A stretch of 64,000 bases of DNA, from the NCBI GenBank assembly GCA_039030915.1, contig JBCCDG010000002.1:37831-101830 (forward strand), read 5' to 3'. This DNA is from Thermohalobaculum sp039030915. GTDB taxonomy: Bacteria; Pseudomonadota; Alphaproteobacteria; Rhodobacterales; Rhodobacteraceae. How positions within the stretch are numbered: position 1 is the stretch's first letter; every line of letters starts with the position of its first letter. Of the stretch, positions 8,258 through 16,804 are shown piece after piece. The notes below the pieces were generated by a model. That model was given only the letters and a program-made list of their open reading frames with translations. It had not been told where the DNA came from and made no database searches. The position numbers were made by a program, and so were the translations under genes.

Positions 8258-9279
8258 CACCAGCGCCCCTGCGGCCGCGCGCCGCCCTGCTCTCGGACGC
8301 TGCGCAGGATCTTCTCGGGCGTGATCGGCAGCGTATCGCAACGGATACCGACGGCATTGTAGACCGCATTGGCGATGGCCGGCAGCACCGGGTTGGCGCA
8401 CATCTCGCCCGGGCCCTTGCCGCCATAGGGCGCGTCCTCAGCCGGCCGCTCCAGCACCGCGATATGGTGCGGCACGATCTCCCCGGGCCCCGGCATCAGA
8501 TAGGTGTTGAAGTCCTCGGGACCGTGGTCGCGCGCCGGATAATAGGGCTCCGTCGTCTCGTAGAGCGCGTGGGAGACGCCCATCCACGCGCCTCCGATCA
8601 GCTGCTGTTCCACGAGCTTGGGGTTGAGCGCGCGGCCGACCTCATAGGCCGAGTTAATCTCCGTGACCGTCACTTCGCCCGTCTCGTCATCCACCTCGAG
8701 ATCCACGACAAGCGCGGCATGGGCATAGCAGGAGACGGGTGTCATCTCTCCCGTCTCGGGGTCCGCCTGGCCCGGCGGAATGAGAAAGATGCCTCGTCCC
8801 GACAGGGTTCGCCCCTGGCGGAATTGTGCGGCGATGGCCGTCTCGGCCACGGTGATCGAGCGGCCGGGCGCGCCGCGCACATGGATGTTGCCCTTGCCGT
8901 CGGTGTCGAGGTCGTGCGGATCGACCTCCAGCTCTTCCGCGGCCGCCTCCAGAAGCTGCGCCCGCGCTTCCGTCGCCGCCCGGATCACCGCGTTGCCCAC
9001 ACGATGGGTGCCGCGCGAAGCGAAGGAGCCCATGTCGTGCGGGCCGGTATCGCTGTCGGCGGTATCCACATAGACATCGGCGATGGGTACGCCGATGGCC
9101 TCCGCCGCGATCTGGCGCGTGACGGACTTCATGCCCTGCCCGAGATCGATGGCCGAGAGCGTGACCATGAACTTGCCGTCTGGCGTCGCATGCACCAAGG
9201 CCTGGGAGGGGTCGCCCCCGAGGTTCATGCCGATGGGATAGTTGATGCAGGCGAAGCCTCGCCCCTTGTGGACCGCCAT
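8257..9279 (-). CDS. Molybdenum hydroxylase large subunit, C-terminal half
   Basis: 340 residues matching the second half of xanthine dehydrogenase/aldehyde oxidase large subunits. The molybdopterin-binding Q loop is DLGQGMKSV near the start, and the catalytic Glu lies in GKGPGEMCANP near the C-terminus. A normal large subunit is one chain of roughly 750-800 residues. Here the chain is interrupted between the two Mo-binding domains, and this half begins at MAVHKGRGFACINYPIG, two bases after the stop of the N-terminal half (TGACCATG). The residues needed for catalysis are therefore shared between two polypeptides that must associate. Downstream it overlaps moxR by one base. Substrate is probably an N-heterocycle or aldehyde, judged by the family. 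Confidence 0.9.
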   Translation of the reverse strand: MAVHKGRGFACINYPIGMNLGGDPSQALVHATPDGKFMVTLSAIDLGQGMKSVTRQIAAEAIGVPIADVYVDTADSDTGPHDMGSFASRGTHRVGNAVIRAATEARAQLLEAAAEELEVDPHDLDTDGKGNIHVRGAPGRSITVAETAIAAQFRQGRTLSGRGIFLIPPGQADPETGEMTPVSCYAHAALVVDLEVDDETGEVTVTEINSAYEVGRALNPKLVEQQLIGGAWMGVSHALYETTEPYYPARDHGPEDFNTYLMPGPGEIVPHHIAVLERPAEDAPYGGKGPGEMCANPVLPAIANAVYNAVGIRCDTLPITPEKILRSVREQGGARPQGRW

Positions 9280-9281
9280 GG

Positions 9282-11240
9282 TCAGCGCCTCCTCGTGCCG
9301 GAGATGAAGCGCGAGACGCCGGGCCGTCTGACGCCCTGCTGAAAGGGCTTTTCGGGCGCGAAGGGCTTCGGCTCCGGCGCTCGGGTGCCAGAAGCGGGCG
9401 TTGCCGGGGCTGGGCCGGGCGAAGGCGAAGGCTTCTGCGCTGGCTCGACGCTCCCACGAGGCTCCGGGTCAGGCCCGGGGCGCGCGGCGGCGGGCGCAGC
9501 CTTCGTGCCTTGCGTTGCGGAGGCGGGCGCCGTGCTGGGCAGCATATCCGGCCGCGCGTTGTCTGGGGCGACGGATCGGCCGCCGTGTGCGGCTGCGGGG
9601 CGCGATGCGTTCCAGGCCGGACCCGGGACTTCCTGCACGGTGCCGGCCCCGCCGCTCATCCGGTGGCCGATGCGGCGGGCATCCATCTCCATATCGGCGT
9701 TCTGCGGCGGCGCGGCCCCGATGCTGGCGCCATGGGTGCCGGCTGGCACGCGGCCCCTCGCGGTGGCGCCGGCGAAGGGATCGGTCGGCATCTCCCGCTG
9801 GCGCCGCTCGCCGATCCGTCCCACCTCGTCCGTCGCCGTCTCCGGGATCTCGGCGCGTGCGCCGCCCCCGCCCGCCAGGCTCGAGGCGCTGAGTGCACCG
9901 GGCGAGAGCCGCACCCCGGCCTTCGCTGCCGCCACCTGGCAGCATTCGATCAGCGCGCAGTTCTTGGCGGCGCGCCGGTGCGCCTTCATGTCTCCGTCGC
10001 GATAGGCGTTGAGGATGCGGAGCTCGACGGGGTTCATCCCCACCGCTTCGGCCACCTTGTCCATATGGCATTCGATGGCGAAATCGACGCCCGTGATGCC
10101 GAAGCCGCGCATGGCCGTCGCCGGCGTGCGGTTGGTGAAGACGCAGAAGACGTTCGAGGCGACGTTTGGGATCGTGTAGGGCCCCGGCAGGTGGCCTGTG
10201 CCCTTCTGCACGGCATAGGAGGAGAGGCGGGTATAGGCGCCCGCGTCGAAGAAGCCGGTGAGGCTGCGGGCCAGGATCCGGCCGTCCGCCATGACCCCGT
10301 CCTTGATGCGCCAGCGTTCCGCGCCGCGCGGCGCGCCCACCTGCATCTCCTCGGGCCGGTCCCACTGGAACTTCACCGGGCGCCCCGTCAGCACCGCGCC
10401 GAGCACCGCCATGGGCTCGGTGATGCTATCGACCTTGCCGCCGAAGCCGCCGCCGACAGTGCCGCCGATGAAATGGAGGCGCGAGGACGGCAGGTTCAGT
10501 AGCTTCGCCGTGGTGCCGAGCGAGAAAAAGAGCGCCTGCGTGCCCGTGTGGCAGACGAAGCGGTCGTTGGTCTCCGGTGCCGCGATCGCGCCGCAGGTCT
10601 CGATCGGCGCCTGCTCGATGGGCGACATCTGGTATTCGGCCTCGACCACATGATCCGCCGCCGCGAAGCCCTTTTCGACATCGCCGAAGCGCAGCTTCTG
10701 ATGGTCGTAGCGGTCGTGATAGTCGAAGCTGTTGTTCGGGTACTCTTCGTTCACGACCGGCGCGCCCGGGCGCAGCGCCTCCTCTACATCGAGCACATGG
10801 GGCAGCACTTCCCATTCCACCCGCACGGCTGCCACCGCATCGCGTGCCGCCCGCTCGGAGGTGGCGATGATGGCCAGCACCGGCTCGCCGGCATAGGCGA
10901 CCTTCGCCGCCGAGAGCAGCTGTTCGTCGTCGCGGCCGAAGCCGATGAGGCTCAGCAACGTGTTGAGGTTGTTCGGCACATCGCGCGGCCAGACCACGCG
11001 CACTACCCCCGCCATCCGCTCCGCCGTCGCCGCGTCGATGCTGCGGATGCGCGCGTGGTGATGCGGCGAGCGCACGCAGCGCATATGCAGCAGCCCGTCG
11101 AAGAGGTGGTCGTCGTAGTACTTCGTGCGTCCGGTCACATGGCCGAGGATGTCCTGGCGCAGGCGCGGATGGCCGATCTCGGAGAGATTATCGTCCCGCT
11201 CATCGGCGAAGAGGTCCTTGCGAAATTCGACGGAGGACAT
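9282..11240 (-). CDS. Molybdenum hydroxylase large subunit, N-terminal half with long disordered tail
   Basis: 652 residues. Residues 1-445 match the first half of the xanthine dehydrogenase/aldehyde oxidase large subunit: the a/b hammerhead region, the GGGFGGK motif at 263-269 and TAMRGFG at 375-381. The last resembles xanthine dehydrogenase (TAFRGFG) and lacks the AYxCSFR active-site loop of form I CO dehydrogenase. Residues about 446-652 are a Pro/Ala/Gly/Arg-rich tail of low complexity that is absent from the family. A dispersed palindromic repeat lies within its coding DNA (9458-9484). The chain ends at GTRRR and the second half begins 2 nt later. The start overlaps the 2Fe-2S subunit stop by one base. 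No frameshift is needed to explain the split, since both halves have clean ends. Confidence 0.88.
   Translation of the reverse strand: MSSVEFRKDLFADERDDNLSEIGHPRLRQDILGHVTGRTKYYDDHLFDGLLHMRCVRSPHHHARIRSIDAATAERMAGVVRVVWPRDVPNNLNTLLSLIGFGRDDEQLLSAAKVAYAGEPVLAIIATSERAARDAVAAVRVEWEVLPHVLDVEEALRPGAPVVNEEYPNNSFDYHDRYDHQKLRFGDVEKGFAAADHVVEAEYQMSPIEQAPIETCGAIAAPETNDRFVCHTGTQALFFSLGTTAKLLNLPSSRLHFIGGTVGGGFGGKVDSITEPMAVLGAVLTGRPVKFQWDRPEEMQVGAPRGAERWRIKDGVMADGRILARSLTGFFDAGAYTRLSSYAVQKGTGHLPGPYTIPNVASNVFCVFTNRTPATAMRGFGITGVDFAIECHMDKVAEAVGMNPVELRILNAYRDGDMKAHRRAAKNCALIECCQVAAAKAGVRLSPGALSASSLAGGGGARAEIPETATDEVGRIGERRQREMPTDPFAGATARGRVPAGTHGASIGAAPPQNADMEMDARRIGHRMSGGAGTVQEVPGPAWNASRPAAAHGGRSVAPDNARPDMLPSTAPASATQGTKAAPAAARPGPDPEPRGSVEPAQKPSPSPGPAPATPASGTRAPEPKPFAPEKPFQQGVRRPGVSRFISGTRRR
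9458..9484. repeat. REP-like palindromic repeat inside a coding region
   Basis: These 27 bases match the reverse complement of 16805-16831 at 26 positions. The core is an interrupted GC palindrome (CCGGG TCAGG CCCGG). It is read through as part of the Pro-rich tail of the N-terminal molybdenum-hydroxylase half. Confidence 0.7.
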
Positions 11241-11722
11241 CAGGCGACCCTCCCGCGCATCTCGCCGGCGGCTGTGAGGATCGCATCGACGATGGGCTCA
11301 TAGCCGGTACAGCGGCAGAGATTGACGCTGATCGCCCCGATCACTTCTTCGCGGGAGGGGCGGGGGTTGGCATCGAGCAGCGCCTTGGCGGCCATCAGCA
11401 TGCCGGGCGTGCAGAAGCCGCACTGCGCCGCGAACCCCTCCACGAAGGCGCGCTGCAACGGATGAAGGTCCGGCCCTGTCTGAAGGCCCCCAGTGGTCTC
11501 GATCCGCCTGCCCTCTGCCGCTTCGGCAAGCATCAGGCAGGAGAGATGCGGCCGCCCGTCGATCAGCACCGTGCAGGCGCCACAGGTGCCCTGGCCGCAG
11601 CCCCATTTGGGGGACAGGTCGCCCACGCCGCGCCGGAGCGTGTCGAGAAGGTTCGCGCCCGCATCGGCGAAGACGGCCGTCTCGGCGCCGTTGAGCGTGA
11701 AGGTGACGGGGGTCTTGGTCAC
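11240..11722 (-). CDS. Molybdenum hydroxylase small subunit, [2Fe-2S] protein (CoxS/XdhA-like)
   Basis: 160 residues, the usual length. The plant-ferredoxin-type cluster is ligated by CGQGTCGACTV plus a downstream Cys (LSCLML). The second cluster in the helical domain uses CGFC and CRC (AAQCGFCTPGM, NLCRCTGYEP). It passes electrons from the Mo centre to the FAD subunit. It overlaps the FAD gene by 4 nt (ATGA) and the large-subunit gene by one base, the common order medium-small-large. All eight Cys ligands are present, so it should be functional. Confidence 0.96.
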   Translation of the reverse strand: MTKTPVTFTLNGAETAVFADAGANLLDTLRRGVGDLSPKWGCGQGTCGACTVLIDGRPHLSCLMLAEAAEGRRIETTGGLQTGPDLHPLQRAFVEGFAAQCGFCTPGMLMAAKALLDANPRPSREEVIGAISVNLCRCTGYEPIVDAILTAAGEMRGRVA

Positions 11723-12525
11723 GAGCGCGGCCCTCCTTCGAGGAGCAGGCGGGAGAGATGCACCGGCGCCACCTCCCTGCGGTACCAGGCGGATGCGATG
11801 GCGTCGTCCACGGGCGCGAGGCCCTCGGTGCAGGCGGCGAGGGCAGGGGCGATACCCGCGGCGTCGAGCGTCGCGCCCTCCAACGCCCGCTCCGCTGCCT
11901 TTGCACGAAGCGGGGTCGGCCCCATGGCGCCGAAGGCGAGGCGCGCATTTGCGAGCCGCCCCATGGGCCGCGGAAGATGTGCCGCGATGGACAGGACGGA
12001 GACGCCCTTCGGCTTCACCCGGCTCACCTTCAGGAACCGGAAGTCGCCGCGTCCCGGTGGCCGGAGGCTGACCGCGGCGACGAGGCCCGGCGCCCGCTCG
12101 CGCCCGGCGAGGAACGCTTCCATCGGCTGCTCGCCCCCTTCCGCCATCCGCACCGTCGCGTCGAGCGCGAGAAGGGCGGCGGCAAGATCGCCATAGGGCG
12201 CGGGCGCGAAGAGGTTGCCGCCGACGGTGCCCATATTACGGATCGCAGGTCCGCCGACGGCCTGGGCGGCCGGGGCGAGAAAGTCGAGATCGGGCGAGTT
12301 CATGATCGCGGCCATCGTGACGCCGGCACCGATCACTAGCCGGTCGCCCTCGCGGTGGATCTCGGCCAGCGACGGATCGGTCGTGCGCAAGATCCGCTCG
12401 AAGCTCTGGTCGCCGTAGTTCGCCGCCCGCATCACCAGCGTGCCGCCGCCGAGATAGCGGGATCGCGCGCGCAGCGCGCGCGCCGTCTCGGCAAGGGTCG
12501 GAAAGGTCTCGACGATAAGGGTCAT
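11719..12525 (-). CDS. Molybdenum hydroxylase medium subunit, FAD-binding (CoxM-like)
   Basis: 268 residues, normal for CoxM-type subunits. An N-terminal FAD-binding segment includes RYLGGGTLVMRAANYG, where GGGT replaces the more usual AGGT(D/T)L pyrophosphate loop. GPAIRNMGTVGGNLFAPAP is the second FAD motif (family: IRNxGTxGGN). The C-terminal CoxM domain follows. It oxidises the reduced enzyme using NAD or another acceptor. Overlaps of 4 nt with both neighbours (SRPBCC upstream, 2Fe-2S downstream) show a tightly coupled operon. Confidence 0.95.
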   Translation of the reverse strand: MTLIVETFPTLAETARALRARSRYLGGGTLVMRAANYGDQSFERILRTTDPSLAEIHREGDRLVIGAGVTMAAIMNSPDLDFLAPAAQAVGGPAIRNMGTVGGNLFAPAPYGDLAAALLALDATVRMAEGGEQPMEAFLAGRERAPGLVAAVSLRPPGRGDFRFLKVSRVKPKGVSVLSIAAHLPRPMGRLANARLAFGAMGPTPLRAKAAERALEGATLDAAGIAPALAACTEGLAPVDDAIASAWYRREVAPVHLSRLLLEGGPRS

Positions 12526-12965
12526 GCCACCAGCCCCAGCTCTCCGCGGATCGCCTCAAAGCCCGCGGCGTAGATGCCCGTGCCGACGAGATCGGCGAGC
12601 TCGGCCTCGCGCCCTTTCGGCGTGTCGAACCGGCTCTCCCATTCCCAGAACGTCCGGTCCCGGTCCGTGATCGGGAAGAGACGGACATGCGAGACGTAGT
12701 TGAAGAGCGGGACGGGCGTGTCGAGGAGGCAGTAGGAATAGGCCTGCTCGAGGTCCGAGAGCGTCAGGAGCTGCTCGCGCAGCTCCGAGCCGTCGGCCAG
12801 CCGGAAGCGGCGCACGCAGCCGACCTCATCGGACGCGCGGCCGCGCTCGATCACGCTGGTGCTGACGGCCGGATGCCAGCGATCGTGCCCGTTGAAGTCG
12901 CGAAGGACCTCCCACACCGCGTCCACCGGCGCATCCATGACGGTGCTTCTGATCACCCGCGGCAT
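12522..12965 (-). CDS. SRPBCC (START-like) family protein, second of a tandem pair
   Basis: 147 residues with the SRPBCC pattern: start MPRVIRSTVMDAPVDAVWEV, then LRDFNGHDRWHPA, then a beta-rich middle and a C-terminal helix. Such proteins bind hydrophobic ligands in a deep pocket. CoxG, a relative in CO dehydrogenase operons, recruits the enzyme to the membrane. This copy overlaps the FAD-subunit gene by 4 nt. It is clearly paralogous to the next gene upstream (shared DFN...WHP, GCxRxF, LREQLL and LSD motifs), so an ancestral duplication is likely. Ligand or partner cannot be read from sequence. Confidence 0.88.
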   Translation of the reverse strand: MPRVIRSTVMDAPVDAVWEVLRDFNGHDRWHPAVSTSVIERGRASDEVGCVRRFRLADGSELREQLLTLSDLEQAYSYCLLDTPVPLFNYVSHVRLFPITDRDRTFWEWESRFDTPKGREAELADLVGTGIYAAGFEAIRGELGLVA

Positions 12966-12992
12966 GCCAGCCCTCCCGCACGGCGCGGCGAT

Positions 12993-13054
12993 GCGATGCC
13001 GCGTCCCGGGCCCGACCCGCGGGCGTCACCCCATGCGCATGACCCCGGCATCGC
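12993..13054. other. Hairpin between the tandem SRPBCC genes
   Basis: A perfect 9-bp stem (GCGATGCCG at 12993-13001 with CGGCATCGC at 13046-13054) closes a GC-rich loop that holds an internal CCCGGG-type palindrome. It is not followed by a T-run on the minus strand, so it is more likely an RNA-stabilising or attenuating structure, or a relic of a palindromic repeat, than an intrinsic terminator. Confidence 0.5.
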
Positions 13055-13055
13055 G

Positions 13056-13493
13056 TCAGCCCCCGAAATGCCGCTTGAGGGCGTCGAACCCGCCCTGGAA
13101 GACGTTGGTCCCGATGCCGCCCACCAGATCCGCCTCGTCCTCGGGCGCGCAGGAGAACTCGGCCGACCATTCGATGAAGGTCCGGTCGCCCTCGGTCACC
13201 GGGGTGAGGCGGAGGGTTGCGATATACTCCTCCAGCGGCATGGGGCTCTCGAGGATCGCGTAGGTGCAGAACATGTCGTAGTCCGAAAGCCCGAGGAGCT
13301 GTTCGCGCAGATTGTCCCCGTTCTGGAGGTTGAAGTTGCGGATGCAGCCGACCTTGTCCGAAGGCAGGGCATCCTCGATCCGACTGTCGCGGATGCGCGG
13401 GTGCCATTTCGGCAAGGCGTTGAAGTCGCGCACCCGCTCCCACACACGAGCCGCAGGCGCGCCGATCACCGAGGATACGTAGACGCGGGCCAT
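13056..13493 (-). CDS. SRPBCC (START-like) family protein, first of a tandem pair
   Basis: 145 residues from MARVYVSSVIGAPAARVWER, whose ATG lies 1 nt after the flotillin-gene stop (TGAGATG). The frame is open 10 codons further but that part is basic shadow sequence. The fold signature matches its downstream paralogue (RDFNALPKWHP, GCIRNFNLQNGD, LREQLLGLSDYD). Presumed function is binding a hydrophobic ligand or a CoxG-like tethering of the hydroxylase. Coupling to the flotillin-like membrane protein upstream would fit membrane recruitment, but this is inference. Confidence 0.88.
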   Translation of the reverse strand: MARVYVSSVIGAPAARVWERVRDFNALPKWHPRIRDSRIEDALPSDKVGCIRNFNLQNGDNLREQLLGLSDYDMFCTYAILESPMPLEEYIATLRLTPVTEGDRTFIEWSAEFSCAPEDEADLVGGIGTNVFQGGFDALKRHFGG

Positions 13494-13494
13494 C

Positions 13495-16400
13495 TCAGCC
13501 CTTCTCCTTCTCGCCACCGCCACCGCTACCAGAGCGGCCCGGGCCGCCGGACTTCCCGGCCGACTGCCCGCCGGCCTTGTCCGGCGCAGACTTGGCTCGG
13601 GCGATCTCGGAGGCGGCGCGGGTCATGTCCGACGCGTTGCGGAAGATGTCGGATTTCGCGACGTTTGCACCGTCGATCCCGATATCCTTCATCAGGCTGT
13701 CGACGAAGGGCGCCTGCACCCGGTAGCGAAGGGCGGAGTTCATCACTTCGTCCGTGGGGCTTGGACCTGCGCCGGGCAGGGTGTGCCCCCCACCCCCATC
13801 CCCGCCATTGGCCCAGTCGAGACCCTGCGCGCCCGATCCGCCGAGCTGCATGATCTTGATGTCCGAGACCTTCTCGAGTGGCTTGACGCTGGCCGCCACG
13901 ATCCCCTCCACATGCTCCAGCATCTTGCGCTTGAAGAGCGAGTGGCGGGCTTCGTCGGTGAGGATGTTCTCGGCCTCGTTGATGAGCTTCTGGGCCTCGG
14001 CCTCCACCGCGGCGCGCACCCGCTCGGCCTCCGCCGCGATCCGCTTCTCCTCGGCCGCCTTCTCGGCCAGCGTGATGTCCACGGTCTTGCGACGCTCCGC
14101 CACCTCTTTTTCGCGCGCCGTGGCGACCTTCTCGGTGGCCTCGGCAGCCGCGATGCGCGCGTTCTCCGCCTCGGCCGCTGCCGCCGACTGCTCGAGCGAT
14201 TTCCTGTAGAGAGTAATGGCCTTCGCCATTTCGGCGGCCTCCACCTGTTCCTCACGCCCGATCTCGAGCTTGCGCCGTTCGGTCTGGTGCCCGATCCGTG
14301 CATCGTCGAGCCCGCGTTCGGAGGCGATGCGCTGACGTTCCACCTCCTCCTGCGCGGCGATCTCCGCCTCGCGGAGCGCCTGGGTGCGGCTCACCTCGAG
14401 ATGTTCGAGCGACTTCCTGCGCTCCAGCTTCCTGGCGTCGAGCTCCTGCTCGGCCAGGATCTTCTCCGCCTCGACCGTCTTCTCGCGGGCGACGCGCGCC
14501 GCCTCGATGGCCTCGTCCGCGGCGATCTGTGCTGCGTCGATCGCCTTGTTGCGGTTGATCTCGAGCGCGCGGATCCGTTCGTCCCGCGCGATCTTCTCGG
14601 CGGTGGTCTCGGCCTCCTTCTCGATGCGCTGTTGCTCGACAAGCCGGCGGGAGGAGATCTCGGCGGCCTCCACCGCCTCGTTGCGCTCGATCTCGCGGGA
14701 GCGGATCTCGCTTTCCTTGGCGATCTCGGCGGCCCTGGTGCGGGCCTCCTCGGCGATGCGGGCGGCTGCCACCTGCTCCTGCGCCTCGATATTCGCCGTG
14801 TCGACCGCCCGATTGCGCGCGATCTCGCGCTCGCGCAGGTCCTGCTCGTAGGCGATCCGCTCGGCCGCGATCTTCTTCTCTTTGGCGATGCGTGCCGCTT
14901 CCGTGGCCTCGGCCTTGGCGATCTCCGCGGCTTCTAGCGCGCGGGCGCGGGCGACCTCCCGTTCCTCCGTGTTCTCCTGCGCGTCGATGCGCTCGAGGCT
15001 GAGCTGGCGCTCCTGCGCGATGCGCGCTTTCTCGACGGCCTCGCGGCTCGCGATCTCGGCCTCGTCGATGGCGCGGTTGCGGGCGATCTCGAGGCTGCGG
15101 ACCCGCTCCTCCTGCGCGATCTTTTCGGTCGAGGTGGCCTCGGCCGCTGCGATCTGTTCGGCGTCGAGCTTGCGTTGCCGCTCGATCTCGCGGCTGCGCG
15201 TCGCCTGCTCCGCCGCGATGCGCTCGGCGGCCAGCGCTTTCTCGCGCGCGATCCGGGCCGCTTCCGTCGCCTGCTCGCTCGCGATCTGGGCAGCTTCCAG
15301 CGCTTCCTGGCGGGCGATCTCCAGCTCGCGGGTCTCCCGATCCGAGCTGATGCGCGCGTGGTTCACCGCCTTTTCCTGCATGATGCGAAGCTTCTCGGCT
15401 GCCTCGCGCGCGGCGATCTCGGCTTCCTGCACGGCGAGATTGCGGGCGATCTCGCGCTCCTTCGTCGCGCGCTCGTACTCGATGCGCGCCTCGGTTACGG
15501 CACGCTCCTGTGCGATGCGCGCCTTCTCGGTCGCCTCCCGCGCGGCGATGCCGGCCTCGTCGATGGTTCGGGTCTTCTCGATTGCCTTCGCCTCGGTCTC
15601 CGCCTCTTTGGCAATGCGCGCTTCGGTCACTGCCTTCTCCTGGGCGATGCGCGCCTTTTCGACCGCTTCCTTGGCGGCGATATCCGCCGCATCGGTCTCC
15701 TGCTGGGTGCGGATGCGCTCCTCGGTCAGCGTCTTCTCCTGCGCGATGCGGGCCTTCTCCACCGTCTCGCGCGTCGCGATCTCCGCCTCGTCGATCACGC
15801 GGGCCTTCTCGATCTCGCGCGAGCGCACCTCACGCTCCGAGGCGATGCGTGCCTCGGCGATCTGGCGCTCGTTGGTGATCCGAGCGGTCTCGATGGCCTC
15901 GCGGCTGAGGAGCGTCGCCTGCTCGGCCTCCTTCTCGCGCTCGGAGCGTTCGCGCGCCAGTTCCGCGCGCTGCTGGGCGCGGCGGAACTCGATCGCGCGC
16001 TCCTGCTCGAGCCGCGCCTCCTCGCTCTCCTTCTCGATCTCGAGCGCCTGCTTCTCCGCCTCCAGGTTGCGGGCGCGGATCTTGATCATCGCGTCCTGCT
16101 CGATGTCGTTGCGCAGCTTCCGCCTGGCCTCGATGGCTTCGATGACGCTTGTTAGGCCCTCGGCATCGAATTTGTTGGAGGGGTTGAAGTACTCGATATC
16201 CGTCTGGTCGATATCGGTGACCGCGACGCTCTCAAGTTCGAGCCCGTTCTTGTCTAGCCCGGTCTGCGCGGCGCGGAGAACGCGGGCAACGTAGTCGTCC
16301 CGGTTCTCGTGCACCTCCTCGAGCGACATCTGTGAGGCGACGGTGCGCAGCGCCGAGACGAACTTGCCCGAAAGAAGCGCATGGATGCGCTCCGGCTCGA

Positions 16401-16764
16401 GCGTGCGGCGCCCCAGCGTGGAGGCTGCAAGCGACACGGCCTCGCGCGTCTGCTTCACGCGGACATAGAACTCCGCGTCCACGTCAATGCGCATCCGGTC
16501 CCGCGTGATCAGCGCTTCCTCCCGCTCCCGCGTCACGGCGAGCTGGAGGGAGTTCATGTTGACGGGTGTGATGTCGTGGATGATAGGCCAGACGAAGGCG
16601 CCGCCGTCGATCACCACCCGCTCGCCCAGGAAACCCGTGCGCACAAAGGCGATCTCCTTGGTCGAGCGCCGGTAGAGCCAGTGCATCACCCAGTAGAGAA
16701 TGAAGATGACGATGACGGCGAGGATCAGCCACAGGATGAGCTGTCCGATGAGTTGCCCTGTCAT
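13495..16764 (-). CDS. Giant flotillin/SPFH-domain protein with hendecad coiled coil
   Basis: 1089 residues, about twice a usual bacterial flotillin (YqiK/FloT type, roughly 500-600). One N-terminal transmembrane helix (residues about 8-30) is followed by the SPFH/band-7 domain (about 32-210). From about 284 to 844 the chain consists of about 51 unbroken 11-residue repeats. Typical units are RIAQEKAVTEA, EIARNRAIDEA and EIASREAVEKA, with Ile/Val at position 2 and Ala at 3, 7 or 11. Hendecads form long straight or slightly right-handed coiled coils. A flotillin C-terminal segment follows (about 845-980: KVATAREKEVAERRK, then EAENILTDEARHSLFKR), and a Gly/Ser-rich tail ends EKEKG. Family members form membrane-bound oligomeric cages or scaffolds. 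The gene couples to SRPBCC and hydroxylase genes and lies 130 nt below the PEP-hydrolase-like gene. Confidence 0.92.
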   Translation of the reverse strand: MTGQLIGQLILWLILAVIVIFILYWVMHWLYRRSTKEIAFVRTGFLGERVVIDGGAFVWPIIHDITPVNMNSLQLAVTREREEALITRDRMRIDVDAEFYVRVKQTREAVSLAASTLGRRTLEPERIHALLSGKFVSALRTVASQMSLEEVHENRDDYVARVLRAAQTGLDKNGLELESVAVTDIDQTDIEYFNPSNKFDAEGLTSVIEAIEARRKLRNDIEQDAMIKIRARNLEAEKQALEIEKESEEARLEQERAIEFRRAQQRAELARERSEREKEAEQATLLSREAIETARITNERQIAEARIASEREVRSREIEKARVIDEAEIATRETVEKARIAQEKTLTEERIRTQQETDAADIAAKEAVEKARIAQEKAVTEARIAKEAETEAKAIEKTRTIDEAGIAAREATEKARIAQERAVTEARIEYERATKEREIARNLAVQEAEIAAREAAEKLRIMQEKAVNHARISSDRETRELEIARQEALEAAQIASEQATEAARIAREKALAAERIAAEQATRSREIERQRKLDAEQIAAAEATSTEKIAQEERVRSLEIARNRAIDEAEIASREAVEKARIAQERQLSLERIDAQENTEEREVARARALEAAEIAKAEATEAARIAKEKKIAAERIAYEQDLREREIARNRAVDTANIEAQEQVAAARIAEEARTRAAEIAKESEIRSREIERNEAVEAAEISSRRLVEQQRIEKEAETTAEKIARDERIRALEINRNKAIDAAQIAADEAIEAARVAREKTVEAEKILAEQELDARKLERRKSLEHLEVSRTQALREAEIAAQEEVERQRIASERGLDDARIGHQTERRKLEIGREEQVEAAEMAKAITLYRKSLEQSAAAAEAENARIAAAEATEKVATAREKEVAERRKTVDITLAEKAAEEKRIAAEAERVRAAVEAEAQKLINEAENILTDEARHSLFKRKMLEHVEGIVAASVKPLEKVSDIKIMQLGGSGAQGLDWANGGDGGGGHTLPGAGPSPTDEVMNSALRYRVQAPFVDSLMKDIGIDGANVAKSDIFRNASDMTRAASEIARAKSAPDKAGGQSAGKSGGPGRSGSGGGGEKEKG

Positions 16765-16804
16765 GGCTGGCCTCCTCTCCTAGACGGTCGATGCCGGGTG
16801 TCGA

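Noticed and set aside
8257..12525. Annotation of the Mo-hydroxylase as a CO dehydrogenase (coxMSLDE)
   Set aside because: Gene order is cox-like, but the large subunit has TAMRGFG, not the AYxCSFR loop of form I CO dehydrogenase.
13754..16294. Several long plus-strand ORFs opposite the flotillin gene
   Set aside because: Their Leu/Arg- or Ser/Arg-rich repeats are the antisense reading of the hendecad codons.
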